Assembly (NCBI RefSeq): GCF_010669125.1
Contig: NZ_CP048630.1
Coordinates: 3,406,001 to 3,470,000 of the forward strand
DNA length: 64,000 bases
Reading direction: 5' to 3'
Source: Ancylobacter pratisalsi
GTDB taxonomy: Bacteria > Pseudomonadota > Alphaproteobacteria > Rhizobiales > Xanthobacteraceae
Position numbers and translations under genes: made by a program. Positions 1 to 8,813 of this stretch are shown piece by piece; position 1 is the stretch's first letter, and every line of letters starts with the position of its first letter. The notes under the pieces are model-generated. The model searched no databases. It saw only the letters and a program-made list of their open reading frames with translations, and was not told where the DNA came from.

Positions 1-1
1 C

Positions 2-1291
2 TGGCTGGCCGGCCGCGCCGAGGCACTGGGCGTCGAGATCTATCCCGGTTTCGCCGCCGCCGAAGTGCTCTATGACGAAAACGGCGCGGTCGCGGGGATT
101 GCGACCGGCGACATGGGTGTCGGGCGCGATGGCGTGCCGACCGCCGGCTTCACCCGCGGCATGGAACTGCGCGGCAAGTACACATTCTTCGCGGAAGGGG
201 CGCGGGGCTCGCTGACCAAGCAGCTGATGGCCCGCTTCGACCTCGCCGAAGGGCGCGAGCCGCAGAAATTCGGCATCGGGCTCAAGGAGCTGTGGCAGGT
301 TTCGCCGGAGCAGCACCGGCCGGGACTGGTGCAGCACTCCTTCGGCTGGCCGCTGGACGCTGCGACGGGCGGCGGCTCGTTCCTCTATCATATGGAGGAC
401 CGGCAGGTGATGGTGGGCTTCGTGGTCCACCTCAATTATGCGAACCCGTATCTCTCGCCGTTCGAGGAGTTCCAGCGCTTCAAGACGCATCCGCTGGTGC
501 GCGGCACGCTGGAGGGCGGCAAGCGCCTTGCCTATGGCGCGCGGGCGATCACCGAGGGGGGCTGGCAGTCCGTGCCCAAGCTCGCCTTCCCGGGCGGCGC
601 GCTGATCGGCTGCGCGGCCGGCTTCGTCAACGTGCCGCGTATCAAGGGCAGCCATAATGCGGTGCTGTCGGGCATGCTCGCCGCGGAGAAGGTGAGCGAG
701 GCGCTGGCCGAGGGCCGCGCGGGCGACACGCTGGCGGCCTATGAGGCGGGCTGGCGTGGGTCCGACATCGGCCGCGACCTCCACACGGTGCGCAATGTGA
801 AGCCGCTGTGGTCGAAGCTCGGCACCTATGCCGGCATCGCGCTGGGCGGGCTCGACATGTGGATGAACACCGCGCTCGGCTTCTCTCCTTTCGGCACGTT
901 GAAGCACGGTAAGCCGGACCATGCGACGCTGAAGCCGGCGGCGCAGTGCCGCAAGATCGAGTACCCGCGGCCCGACGGCGTGGTGTCCTTCGACCGCCTC
1001 TCCTCGGTGTTTCTGTCCAACACCAATCATGAGGAAGAGCAGCCGGTGCACCTCAAGGTCGCCGATATGGATCTGCAGAAGACGTCGGAGCACGACGTCT
1101 TTGCCGGCCCCTCGGCGCGCTATTGCCCGGCGGGGGTTTACGAATGGGTGGAGAAGGCGGGTGAAGAGGTCTTCGTGATCAACGCGCAGAACTGCGTGCA
1201 CTGCAAGACCTGCGACATCAAGGATCCCAACCAGAACATCACCTGGGTGGCGCCCGAGGGCGGTGGCGGGCCGAACTACCCGAACATGTGA
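2..1291 (+). CDS. Electron transfer flavoprotein-ubiquinone oxidoreductase, 5'-truncated by window edge
   Basis: ETF-QO passes electrons from reduced ETF (acyl-CoA and amino-acid dehydrogenases) into the membrane ubiquinone pool. The frame is open from base 2 with no start, so about 429 residues of a roughly 550-residue family are present and the N-terminal FAD-binding part lies upstream. The C-terminal 4Fe-4S module is visible: a CPAGVY cysteine near residue 374 of the visible part, then NCVHCKTCDIKDP near residue 397, which is the family hallmark. The internal motif ending GSHNAVLSGMLAAE matches the FAD/quinone region of the family. It ends 59 bp before the next, convergent gene. The identity is secure; only the start is missing. 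Confidence 0.95.
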   Translation, partial: WLAGRAEALGVEIYPGFAAAEVLYDENGAVAGIATGDMGVGRDGVPTAGFTRGMELRGKYTFFAEGARGSLTKQLMARFDLAEGREPQKFGIGLKELWQVSPEQHRPGLVQHSFGWPLDAATGGGSFLYHMEDRQVMVGFVVHLNYANPYLSPFEEFQRFKTHPLVRGTLEGGKRLAYGARAITEGGWQSVPKLAFPGGALIGCAAGFVNVPRIKGSHNAVLSGMLAAEKVSEALAEGRAGDTLAAYEAGWRGSDIGRDLHTVRNVKPLWSKLGTYAGIALGGLDMWMNTALGFSPFGTLKHGKPDHATLKPAAQCRKIEYPRPDGVVSFDRLSSVFLSNTNHEEEQPVHLKVADMDLQKTSEHDVFAGPSARYCPAGVYEWVEKAGEEVFVINAQNCVHCKTCDIKDPNQNITWVAPEGGGGPNYPNM

Positions 1292-1350
1292 GGCGCCGGG
1301 GGGCTCGGCTGATCAGGGCGTCGCGGTGAAGACCGGGGCGCCGCCCGCCC

Positions 1351-1812
1351 TCAGAACAGGTTCATCACGAAGGCCAGCAGCAGCACCGCCGAACCCCAGA
1401 GATCGCTCGCCATGGCCACGGTCTCGCGCATGCCGCGGTGCGGGCGCCTGAGATGGTTGATGCCGGCAAGGCCGAGGAAGACGCCGCCGATGAAGGCCAC
1501 CGGCAGCGTCCAGCTGCTGAACAGCATGGAGAGCAGGCCGGCCAGACCGATGGAGGTGTTGGCGAAGCCGAGTTCGCGGGCGATGATATAGGCGCGCGGC
1601 TCGTCCACGCCGAGAATGCTCTTGAGCGTGAAGCCGGGTTTCCAGATCTGGGTGATGCCGGCGAGCAGCAGCCGCACGCCGACCGCCCAGAACGCGAACC
1701 ATTTGATCGACACGGCGAGGAAACCGCCAATGCCAGTGGTGGTCGCCAGCTCGGCCGAGATGCTGAAGATCGGCAGCACCACCATGGTGAGCAGGATGAT
1801 TGCGTAATACAT
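1351..1812 (-). CDS. Small integral membrane protein (DUF6790-like)
   Basis: This 153-residue protein has four or five hydrophobic segments: about residues 3-20, 30-52, 90-125 and 135-152. It begins MYYAIILLTMVVLPIF, and the start is preceded on the minus strand by a purine-rich GGGGGAAGCC stretch. No catalytic motif is visible. From memory the pattern of short transmembrane helices with conserved Gly-rich turns resembles the DUF6790 membrane family, but that is recollection, not a search. It stands alone, convergent with the ETF-QO gene and divergent from phnC. Function is unknown. Confidence 0.7.
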   Translation of the reverse strand: MYYAIILLTMVVLPIFSISAELATTTGIGGFLAVSIKWFAFWAVGVRLLLAGITQIWKPGFTLKSILGVDEPRAYIIARELGFANTSIGLAGLLSMLFSSWTLPVAFIGGVFLGLAGINHLRRPHRGMRETVAMASDLWGSAVLLLAFVMNLF

Positions 1813-1929
1813 GGCTTCCCCCCGGGCACGGCGCGCCCCGGAGGACTGTGACGCCCCACGCCCCGCAGGGTCAACCGGGCACCGCCGGCCATTGGCGGTT
1901 GGTTTAACGGTTAGTTGAGAGGCCGGGGC

Positions 1930-1969
1930 GTGTCACAGGCGCCCAGGGCGAGCGTCATCGAAACGTTAC
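1930..1969 (+). promoter_or_regulatory. Possible Pho-box-like repeats upstream of phnCDE
   Basis: Three imperfect copies of a CTGTCAT-like half-site lie on an 11-bp period: GTGTCAC at 1930, GCGTCAT at 1952 and ACGTTAC at 1963. PhoB sites consist of 7-bp half-sites repeated every 11 bp. The expected copy at 1941 is not recognisable and the last copy matches weakly. Position about 70-110 bp before the phnC start fits a promoter region. This is suggestive only. Confidence 0.3.
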
Positions 1970-2039
1970 GCAAGGTTCATCCACGCGTCACCGCCCGCCG
2001 ATACCCCAAGCTGGATTTTAACTGGCTGACGGGGGACCG

Positions 2040-2900
2040 ATGGCGGCAGCTCTCCAACTCGACCGCGTAAGCAAGACCTACGGCTCGAAGGGGGGCCCCA
2101 ACCTCCGCGCTGTCGACAACGTCTCGCTGACGATCCGCGAGGGGGAACGCGTCGCGCTGATCGGGGCTTCCGGCTCGGGCAAATCCACGCTGATCCGCCT
2201 CGCTGCCGGTCTCATACTGGCGGATGCGCAGGGCGGTGGCTCTGGCGCCGTGCACGCGTTCGGCATCCGCGTGCAGGAGAACGGGCGCCTGGCCCGCGAG
2301 GTGCGCGCGGCGCGGCGCAATATCGGGCTGGTGTTCCAGCAGTTCGCGCTCTCCGGCCGGCTGTCGGTGATGACCAATGTGCTGGTGGGAGTGCTGGGGC
2401 GCATCAGCGCGCTGCGCGGCACGTTCGGCCTGTTCAATGCCGATGAGAAACGCACCGCCTATGCCGCGCTGGCCGAGGTCGGCATCGCCCAGCACGCCGC
2501 CAAGCGGGCGCGCGAACTCTCCGGCGGCCAGCAGCAGCGCGTCGCCATTGCCCGCGCACTGGTGCAGGGCGCCAAGCTGGTGCTTGCCGACGAGCCGATC
2601 GCCTCGCTGGATCCCAAATCGGCGAAACGGGTGATGGACACGCTGGTGACCATGAGCCGGGACTACGGCATCGCGCTTGTCGTCTCGCTGCACCAGGTGG
2701 ACTACGCCACCGCCTATTTCGACCGCGTGATCGCGATGAACGGTGGTCGCGTCGTGTTCGACGGTCCCGCCTCGAAGATCAATGCCGGCTTCCTGACCGA
2801 GCTCTACGGCGCCAGCGCCGAGGAGCTGATCCTGCCGAGCCAGTTCGCGGTGGCGGCTCCCGCCGTCACCCATCACCCATCATCCCAGCCCGTATCCTGA
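2040..2900 (+). CDS. phnC: Phosphonate/phosphate-ester ABC transporter ATP-binding protein
   Basis: ATPase subunit of a PhnCDE-type importer for phosphonates or related organophosphorus compounds, acting on the cytoplasmic face of the inner membrane. The 286-residue protein has Walker A GASGSGKST near residue 42, the ABC signature LSGGQQQR near 159, Walker B LVLADEP near 179 and the switch histidine in SLHQVD near 219. Length is slightly above the usual 250-280. It is followed 14 bp later by the binding protein gene and then the permease, forming one transcription unit. No C-P lyase genes are present, so the substrate may be any phosphonate or even phosphite; the assignment of family is firm, the substrate is inferred. 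Confidence 0.9.
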   Translation: MAAALQLDRVSKTYGSKGGPNLRAVDNVSLTIREGERVALIGASGSGKSTLIRLAAGLILADAQGGGSGAVHAFGIRVQENGRLAREVRAARRNIGLVFQQFALSGRLSVMTNVLVGVLGRISALRGTFGLFNADEKRTAYAALAEVGIAQHAAKRARELSGGQQQRVAIARALVQGAKLVLADEPIASLDPKSAKRVMDTLVTMSRDYGIALVVSLHQVDYATAYFDRVIAMNGGRVVFDGPASKINAGFLTELYGASAEELILPSQFAVAAPAVTHHPSSQPVS

Positions 2901-2914
2901 CAGGAGCGACCCTC

Positions 2915-3916
2915 ATGAAGCGCATTCTTGCGGCCGGCCTCGTGCTCGCCGGCCTCACCGCCCCGCTGGCGGCCGAGGAAATCAAGGAGCTGAACTTCGG
3001 CATCATCTCCACCGAGTCCTCCGCCGGCCTCGCCAAGAGCTTCGACCCGATGCTCAAGGACCTCGAGAAGGCGGTCGGCATTCCGGTCAAGGCGTATTTC
3101 GCCCAGGACTATGCCGGCGTGATCGAAGGCATGCGCTTCAAGAAGGTCGACCTTGCCTGGTTCGGCAACAAGTCGGCGATGGAAGCCGTGGACCGCGCGG
3201 AAGGCGAAGTGTTCGTCCAGACCACCAAGCCGGACGGCACCAAGGGTTACTACTCGCTCATCATCGCCAATGCCGACAACAACAACGTCAACACCCTCAA
3301 GGACGTGATCGACTGCTCGAAGGGCCTGAACTTCGGCAATGGCGATCCCAACTCGACCTCGGGCAACCTGGTGCCGAGCTACTACGTGTTCGCGCTCAAC
3401 AAGGTCGACCCCAATAAGTGCTTCAAGCGCGTCGTGGTGTCGAACCATGAGGGCAATGCGCTGGCCGTCGCCAACAAGCAGGTCGACATCGCCACGAACA
3501 ACACCGAGTCGATGGACCGCCTGAAGCAGCTTCGTCCCGACGACGCGGCCAAGATCAAGGAAGTGTGGCGCTCGCCGCTCATCCCGTCCGACCCGCTGGT
3601 GTGGCGCTCGGACCTGCCGGCCGACCTGAAGGCGAAGATCTACACCTTCTTCCTGACCTATGGCCGCCTCGGCTCGGACGCGGAAGTCGAGCGCCAGCGC
3701 GCCGTCCTCGCCAAGACCTCGGATGGCTGGGGCGTGTTCGTGCCGTCCTCGAATGCCCAGCTCTATCCCATCCGCCAGCTGGCGCTGTTCAAGGACCGTC
3801 TCAAGATCGAGGCCGACACCAAGCTCTCCGCCGACGAGAAGGCCAAGAAGCTTGAAGCCATCGACGCCCAGCTCGCCAGCCTCGACGAGCAGATGAAGAA
3901 GACCCCGGCCATGTGA
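2915..3916 (+). CDS. phnD: Phosphonate ABC transporter periplasmic substrate-binding protein
   Basis: Periplasmic receptor delivering phosphonate-type ligands to PhnCE. The 333-residue protein starts with a Sec signal (Lys-Arg then a hydrophobic run, likely cut after LAA near residue 20). The mature domain begins with KELNFGIISTESS, and the serines and threonines in NSTSGNLVPS near residue 150 match the ligand-phosphonate binding loop of the PhnD family. The start ATG has a CAGGAG ribosome binding site 7 bp upstream. It lies 14 bp after phnC. A strong stem-loop follows the gene before the permease, which probably raises PhnD over PhnE. Confidence 0.92.
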   Translation: MKRILAAGLVLAGLTAPLAAEEIKELNFGIISTESSAGLAKSFDPMLKDLEKAVGIPVKAYFAQDYAGVIEGMRFKKVDLAWFGNKSAMEAVDRAEGEVFVQTTKPDGTKGYYSLIIANADNNNVNTLKDVIDCSKGLNFGNGDPNSTSGNLVPSYYVFALNKVDPNKCFKRVVVSNHEGNALAVANKQVDIATNNTESMDRLKQLRPDDAAKIKEVWRSPLIPSDPLVWRSDLPADLKAKIYTFFLTYGRLGSDAEVERQRAVLAKTSDGWGVFVPSSNAQLYPIRQLALFKDRLKIEADTKLSADEKAKKLEAIDAQLASLDEQMKKTPAM

Positions 3917-3968
3917 TCGGGGCGGGTGCGGGGCCTCGTCCCTAGTGCCCGTCGAACCGCCGCGACGC

Positions 3969-4003
3969 AGATCCCGGAGGGGCACGGCGCCCTTCCGGGA
4001 TCT
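3969..4003 (+). terminator. Intercistronic stem-loop between phnD and phnE
   Basis: AGATCCCGGA (3969-3978) pairs perfectly with TCCGGGATCT (3994-4003), and an inner GGGC/GCCC extension lengthens the stem. Only TTCTTG follows, so it is a partial terminator or an mRNA-stabilising stem and not a full stop. It sits in the 138-159 bp gap between phnD and phnE, where such structures adjust the ratio of binding protein to permease. Confidence 0.55.
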
Positions 4004-4075
4004 TCTTGAAATAACGCCCCTGCACACCGCGCCGTCTCGCCCTGGGCGAGACATGTGACGAGGAATGCCCACGCC

Positions 4076-4897
4076 ATGTTCGCCTTCGACGCCGTCCACC
4101 GTGCCGCGACGAGTACCATGCCGCCGCCTCCGCAGGTGCCGCTGGCGACCCAGCTTGGGCGCCTTCTGCTCGGCGCCATCACGATCGCGGTGCTGGTTTT
4201 CGCCTGGTATGAGGCGGAGATGGACCCGGCGCAGCTGGTGCGCGATTCCGGCAACATGGCGACGCTTGGTGCCGACTTCCTGCGTCCCGACTTCTCGGAG
4301 CTGAGCCTCTACTTCGACAAAATGCTGGAGACGCTGGCGATTGCGATCTGGGGCACGCTGCTCGCGGTCATCGCGGGCATTCCGCTCGGCGTGCTGTCGG
4401 CGGACAATGTCGTGCCGGGCTGGGTGGCGTTCCCGGTGCGGCGGATGATGGATGCCTGCCGTGCCATCAACGAACTGGTGTTCGCGCTGATTTTCATCGC
4501 CGCGGTCGGGCTCGGCCCGTTCGCCGGTGTACTCGCGCTGTTCATCCATACCACGGGCGTGATCGCCAAGCTGTTCTCCGAAGCCGTGGAGGCGATCGAC
4601 CCCGCGCCGGTCGAGGGCATTCGCGGCACGGGTGGCACCTGGCTGCAGGAGATCGTCTTCGGGGTGATCCCGCAGGTGTTGCCGCTGTGGATTTCCTACG
4701 CGCTGTACCGCTTCGAATCCAATGTGCGGTCGGCGACCGTGCTTGGCATCGTGGGTGGCGGGGGTATCGGCATGACCTTCAACGAAACCATGCGCGGCTT
4801 CCTGTATTCGCAGGCCTCCGCGATTCTGATCCTGGTGGTGCTGACGGTTTCCGTGCTCGACATGGTCAGCCAGCGCATCCGCAAGCGGTTCATCTAG
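4076..4897 (+). CDS. phnE: Phosphonate ABC transporter permease
   Basis: Membrane channel subunit of the PhnCDE importer. The 273-residue protein has about six hydrophobic helices: one near residues 25-45 and the rest between 85 and 265. The permease EAA loop appears as [19 protein letters not shown] near residue 172-190, which contacts PhnC. ATG 4076 is chosen because GAGGAA lies 11 bp upstream; a GTG at 4055 would add seven residues. Only one permease is encoded, whereas some bacteria have tandem PhnE genes, so it probably works as a homodimer. Confidence 0.9.
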   Translation: MFAFDAVHRAATSTMPPPPQVPLATQLGRLLLGAITIAVLVFAWYEAEMDPAQLVRDSGNMATLGADFLRPDFSELSLYFDKMLETLAIAIWGTLLAVIAGIPLGVLSADNVVPGWVAFPVRRMMDACRAINELVFALIFIAAVGLGPFAGVLALFIHTTGVIAKLFSEAVEAIDPAPVEGIRGTGGTWLQEIVFGVIPQVLPLWISYALYRFESNVRSATVLGIVGGGGIGMTFNETMRGFLYSQASAILILVVLTVSVLDMVSQRIRKRFI

Positions 4898-4916
4898 ACG
4901 AGTGGCAGGTGGGCGC

Positions 4917-4934
4917 GGGCCAGAAACCTGGCCC
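4917..4934 (+). terminator. Stem-loop after phnE
   Basis: GGGCCAG (4917-4923) and CTGGCCC (4928-4934) form a perfect 7-bp stem with a four-base loop 19 bp after the phnE stop. There is no T-run behind it, so it is only a weak candidate for the end of the phnCDE transcript. Confidence 0.3.
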
Positions 4935-5112
4935 GAAGAATTGGCTTCGACATCAAGCACGGGCCGATAGGCCGTGCCTTGCTGCGATTTCCGCCCATTT
5001 TATCGTGCGTTTTCGCAATGACGCCAGGCCTCCTGCCGGCTTGCGGGGCGTCGGCGGGCACATAGCTGAATCTCCGAATGGGCGCAGAAGGCGCCCGAAC
5101 GGAGTAACGTCT

Positions 5113-5337
5113 ATGTCGAGAAAAGAGATCGCCGTGGCGATGGTGGCGGCTGTCATGGCCCTGAGCGCGGGCGCGGCGCATGCAGGTGGGCGCAGCAAGG
5201 ACGACCGCGTCAATTTCTATCGCACCCTGCATGAATCGGCCCAGCCCTGGAAGGCGCTGTTCGGCATGAGCCCGGCGCCGACCGCGCCGGTGGTCGCTCA
5301 ACCGGCGGCCAAACCAGCCACCCCCGCCAAACGCTGA
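5113..5337 (+). CDS. Small exported hypothetical protein
   Basis: A 74-residue protein with a clear Sec signal peptide (residues 1 to about 21, ending AGAAHA) and a short mature part. The mature part contains a charged segment, RSKDDRVNFYRTLHES, followed by an Ala/Pro/Val-rich tail ending in PAKR. The ATG at 5113 has GGAG 8-10 bp upstream. No recognised domain. It is a lone gene between phnE and the next ABC protein, and its role cannot be inferred. Confidence 0.6.
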   Translation: MSRKEIAVAMVAAVMALSAGAAHAGGRSKDDRVNFYRTLHESAQPWKALFGMSPAPTAPVVAQPAAKPATPAKR

Positions 5338-5535
5338 GCATCCGCCGAACGCACAGGCAGCGGCGCACGCCCTACGGCACGGCGCGCGCCGCACGCTCCG
5401 CACAGAATTGACGCAAGGTCATAGCTTTCCAAAGTTTAATTCGCCGGCCATGATTCGGCTGAGATTGGCGACACTAGTATTCGTCAATCCCTGCCGACGT
5501 GTGTCTTGGCGCCCCCAGACTTCGGAGTAGCTTTC

Positions 5536-7281
5536 TTGCGCTCGATTCTTGCCCTGCTCGCCGATGTGTGGCGGCTGTCGATTCCCTATTTTCGCGGCGA
5601 TGACAAATGGCGCGGTGGCGCGCTGCTCGCGGCGGTGATCGCGCTTGAGGTTGGCTGGGTCTATGCCAGCGTCCTGATCAACGAGTGGAACAACGCGTTC
5701 TACAATGCGATCCAGGAAAAGAACTACGCGGCGTTTACGCATCAGCTCTGGCTGTTCGGCTTCTATGCGACGGTGGCGATCATCATCGCCGTCTACCAGA
5801 TCTATCTGAGGCAATGGCTGGAGATCCGCTGGCGTACCTGGATGACGGAGAAGTATCTTTCCGCCTGGCTCGCCAACGAGACGCACTACCGCATGCGCCT
5901 GAAGGGCGACAGCGCCGACAATCCGGACCAGCGCATCGCGGAGGACATCCGCGCCTATGTCACCCAGACCATCGGCATCTTCATCGGGCTGCTCAGCGCG
6001 GTGATGACGCTGGTTTCCTTCGCGGTGATCCTGTGGGGGCTTTCCGGGGATTTCGCGTTCAATCTTTTCGGCTTGTCGCTTGATATTCCCGGCTATCTGG
6101 TCTGGGCGGCGTTCGCCTACGCCGCCGTCGGCACGCTGCTTACCCACCTCATCGGGCGGGTGCTGGTGAAGCTGAACTACGACCAGCAGCGTTTCGAGGC
6201 GGACTACCGCGTCGATCTGGTGCGCGTGCGCGAGAATGGCGAGCAGATCGCGCTGATGGGCGGCGAGGGGGTGGAGCGCGAGCGGCTGCTCACCCGGTTC
6301 ACCAGCGTGGCGCATAATTTCTGGTCGATCATGATCGCCCAGAAGCGGCTGACCTGGTTCACCGCGGGCTATGGGCAGCTGTCAGCGGTATTCCCGCTTA
6401 TCGTGGTCGCGCCGGCCTATTTCGGCGGCAACATCGCGCTCGGTCAGCTGATGCAGACCGCTTCCGCCTTCGGGCAGGTGCAGGGCGCCTTCTCCTTCTT
6501 CATCAACGCCTATTCCTCGCTGGCGGAGTGGAAGTCCGTGGTCGACCGACTGACCGGCTTCCAGCACTCGGTCGAGACCACGCAGGGCGAGGCGCTGAAT
6601 TCGGGCTATCGGCAGGTGCCGGCCAATGACGGCTCCGCGCTGAACGCGACCGACCTCGAAGTGCGTCTTCCCAATGGCGAGGCGTTGCTGACGGTGGAGG
6701 GGCTTACAGTACGGCGGGGCGACAGGGTGCTGCTCACCGGGCCGTCGGGTTCGGGCAAGAGCACGCTGCTGCGCGCGCTGGCCGGTATCTGGCCCTATGG
6801 CCATGGCGAGGTGGCCGTGGAGGCCGGCGCGCGCGTGCTGACCCTGCCGCAACGACCCTATCTGCCCGTGGGTTCGCTGCGCGGCGCGCTGGCCTATCCC
6901 GATCCCATGGAACGTTATTCCGACGAGGAGCTTCGGCTGGTGCTGGAGGCCGTTGGGCTTCCCGAACTCGCCGGCCGGCTCGACGAACGCGGACTGTGGT
7001 CGGCTGTGCTGTCGGGCGGCGAACAGCAGCGGCTGGCGGTAGCCCGGGCGCTGCTCATCCGGCCCGACATCCTGCTGCTGGACGAGGCGACGTCGGCCCT
7101 CGACGAGCCGGGCGAGGCCAGGCTGTACGGTGTGCTGCGCGAGCGGCTGGCCAACAGCGCCATCCTCTCCATCGGCCATCGCTCCACGCTGCTGGAGCTG
7201 CACGAGCGGCACCTGAAGCTGGAACGTCCCGCCGAAGGGCCGGGACGGCTCGCCATGGCGGCCCCGCTTGCCGCGGAGTGA
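5536..7281 (+). CDS. SbmA/BacA-like ABC transporter, fused permease-ATPase
   Basis: A 581-residue inner-membrane protein. The N-terminal half (to about residue 330) is an SbmA/BacA-type transmembrane domain with several helices and the conserved WRTWMTEKYLSAWL region near residue 95. The C-terminal half is an ABC ATPase with Walker A GPSGSGKST near 401, signature LSGGEQQR near 491 and Walker B ILLLDEAT near 512. This layout matches the YddA/ABCD-like group implicated in very-long-chain fatty acid, cobalamin or peptide movement; the substrate is not determined. TTG 5536 is preferred because GGAG ends 8 bp upstream; TTG 5506 would add ten residues. Confidence 0.85.
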   Translation: MRSILALLADVWRLSIPYFRGDDKWRGGALLAAVIALEVGWVYASVLINEWNNAFYNAIQEKNYAAFTHQLWLFGFYATVAIIIAVYQIYLRQWLEIRWRTWMTEKYLSAWLANETHYRMRLKGDSADNPDQRIAEDIRAYVTQTIGIFIGLLSAVMTLVSFAVILWGLSGDFAFNLFGLSLDIPGYLVWAAFAYAAVGTLLTHLIGRVLVKLNYDQQRFEADYRVDLVRVRENGEQIALMGGEGVERERLLTRFTSVAHNFWSIMIAQKRLTWFTAGYGQLSAVFPLIVVAPAYFGGNIALGQLMQTASAFGQVQGAFSFFINAYSSLAEWKSVVDRLTGFQHSVETTQGEALNSGYRQVPANDGSALNATDLEVRLPNGEALLTVEGLTVRRGDRVLLTGPSGSGKSTLLRALAGIWPYGHGEVAVEAGARVLTLPQRPYLPVGSLRGALAYPDPMERYSDEELRLVLEAVGLPELAGRLDERGLWSAVLSGGEQQRLAVARALLIRPDILLLDEATSALDEPGEARLYGVLRERLANSAILSIGHRSTLLELHERHLKLERPAEGPGRLAMAAPLAAE

Positions 7282-7294
7282 CGCCGGGAAGCCG

Positions 7295-8653
7295 TCAGGC
7301 CACGGGGGCTGTCGGCACGGCGGGCGCGGGTGCCTTGGCCGGGCTTTCCGGCGATGCGGTGGCTTCCGCCTCAAGCGCCAGGGTACGGTCCAGCAGGATC
7401 TCATAGATCGGCCGGCCGCCGAGTGACTGCGCGATCATGTTGGAGAAGATGGTGGTGAGCATGACCGGCACCAGGATGCCGTAGGAGCCGGTCAGTTCCA
7501 TCACCAGCACCACGCCGACCAGCGGCGCGCCGATGGTTGATGCGAACAGCCCGCCCATGGCCGCGATGGCGAGAGCCTGCAGGCCGTTGTCGGGCAGCGC
7601 CACCACTGTGTCGATCGCGGTGCCGTAGCAGAGCCCGATCGTGGTCGCCAATGCCAGGATCGGCGCGAAGATGCCGCCGGTGACGCCGGTGGAATAGCTC
7701 GCCATGGTCATGGTGAAGCGCAGCACGACGATGAGCGCGAGAATACCGAGCGGGCGGCCTTCCTTGGCCAGTGTGACGGCGAGGATCTCGCCACCCTTGG
7801 TGGCCTCGGGCAGCGCGAACACCAGCACGCCGACGATCAGGCCGACGACGGCCGGGAAAATGTAGAACGACCAGCGCAGCCCAATGCGGCGGACGGTGTT
7901 GAGCGACCAGACAAGCGTCCGGTTGAACCCGACACCGACAGCGCCGAGCAGCAGGCCCAGCACGATGAACACCGGATACATGCCCATCGGCACTTCCGGC
8001 ACCACCAACAGCATGAATGGCACGCTGCCGGTGATGGACGTGGTGACAATGGCGCTGGAAACGGAGGCCAGCACGACCGCGATATAGGTGCGGGCGCTAT
8101 AGGGGAACTGGCGGCGGGTTTCCTCGATGACGAAGAGGACCGCGGCGAGAGGAGCGTTGAAGGCGGCGGCAAGGCCGGCCGCGCCGCCGGCCGCGAGCAG
8201 GGCGCGCATGTCGCGTGCGGTCCAGCCCATCAGGTCGGAGACGGCTTTGGCGATCGAGGCGCCGATATGGATGGTGGGGCCCTCGCGGCCGAGCACCATG
8301 CCCGAGCTCAGCGCCAGCAGGCCGCCGACGAACTTCACGGGAAGCACGCGGCGCCAATGCACCTCGCGCAGACCTTCCATCGCGCCCTCGATCTCGGGCA
8401 CGCCCGAGCCGGCGGCCTCCGGCGCGAAGCGCCGCACCAGCCAGAGCGAGACCAGGGTCATGGCAGCGGCCACCAGCGCGGCGGCAACATAAAGCGCCGG
8501 GCCGTCCAGCCCCATCCCCGTGTCGAGAAAGGTTGGCCAGCCCTGGGCGAGCATGTCGACACCGAAGTGGAAGGCGGAGCCGACGAGCCCGACGGTTGCC
8601 CCTATGACGATGGCCGCGGCGAAGTACGCCACGTTGCCCGACAGAATGGCCAT
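7295..8653 (-). CDS. ClC-family chloride channel/antiporter
   Basis: Voltage-gated chloride channel family membrane protein of 452 residues with about ten hydrophobic helices. The ion-pathway motifs are present: GSGVPEIEG near residue 82, GREGPTIHIG near 122 (with the gating glutamate) and GGIFAPIL near 325. Bacterial members usually exchange chloride for protons in acid resistance. There is no CBS domain; the C-terminus is an Ala/Pro-rich tail. Convergent with the upstream ABC gene (13 bp between stops). Confidence 0.93.
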   Translation of the reverse strand: MAILSGNVAYFAAAIVIGATVGLVGSAFHFGVDMLAQGWPTFLDTGMGLDGPALYVAAALVAAAMTLVSLWLVRRFAPEAAGSGVPEIEGAMEGLREVHWRRVLPVKFVGGLLALSSGMVLGREGPTIHIGASIAKAVSDLMGWTARDMRALLAAGGAAGLAAAFNAPLAAVLFVIEETRRQFPYSARTYIAVVLASVSSAIVTTSITGSVPFMLLVVPEVPMGMYPVFIVLGLLLGAVGVGFNRTLVWSLNTVRRIGLRWSFYIFPAVVGLIVGVLVFALPEATKGGEILAVTLAKEGRPLGILALIVVLRFTMTMASYSTGVTGGIFAPILALATTIGLCYGTAIDTVVALPDNGLQALAIAAMGGLFASTIGAPLVGVVLVMELTGSYGILVPVMLTTIFSNMIAQSLGGRPIYEILLDRTLALEAEATASPESPAKAPAPAVPTAPVA

Positions 8654-8711
8654 TCCCGTTCTCGACCTCCGGACCGTTCAATTCGCGGGCATCGGTATCA
8701 CCGTCGACCGT

Positions 8712-8787
8712 GTACCGGAAGCATGGAGCGGGCCAATTTATACGCCGCGAAACGTTTCATCGTTTCGCGGCGCACCTTTTCCGGTAC
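8712..8787. repeat. Nested inverted repeat between thiY-like gene and clc gene
   Basis: An outer pair GTACCGGAA (8712-8720) and TTCCGGTAC (8779-8787) encloses a perfect 12-bp stem, CGCCGCGAAACG (8743-8754) with CGTTTCGCGGCG (8761-8772), around a six-base loop. The structure occupies the 160-bp gap between two genes on the minus strand. It could end the thiY-like transcript, but the minus-strand 3' flank is TATAAATT and not a T-run. Confidence 0.6.
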
Positions 8788-8813
8788 CGATCAGAGCCGC
8801 CAAGATCGTCCGA

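Noticed and set aside
2873..4960. 695-codon minus-strand open frame across phnD/phnE
   Set aside because: It is antisense to well-supported genes, with low-complexity His/Arg/Asp-rich translation typical of GC-rich shadow frames, and no recognised motif.
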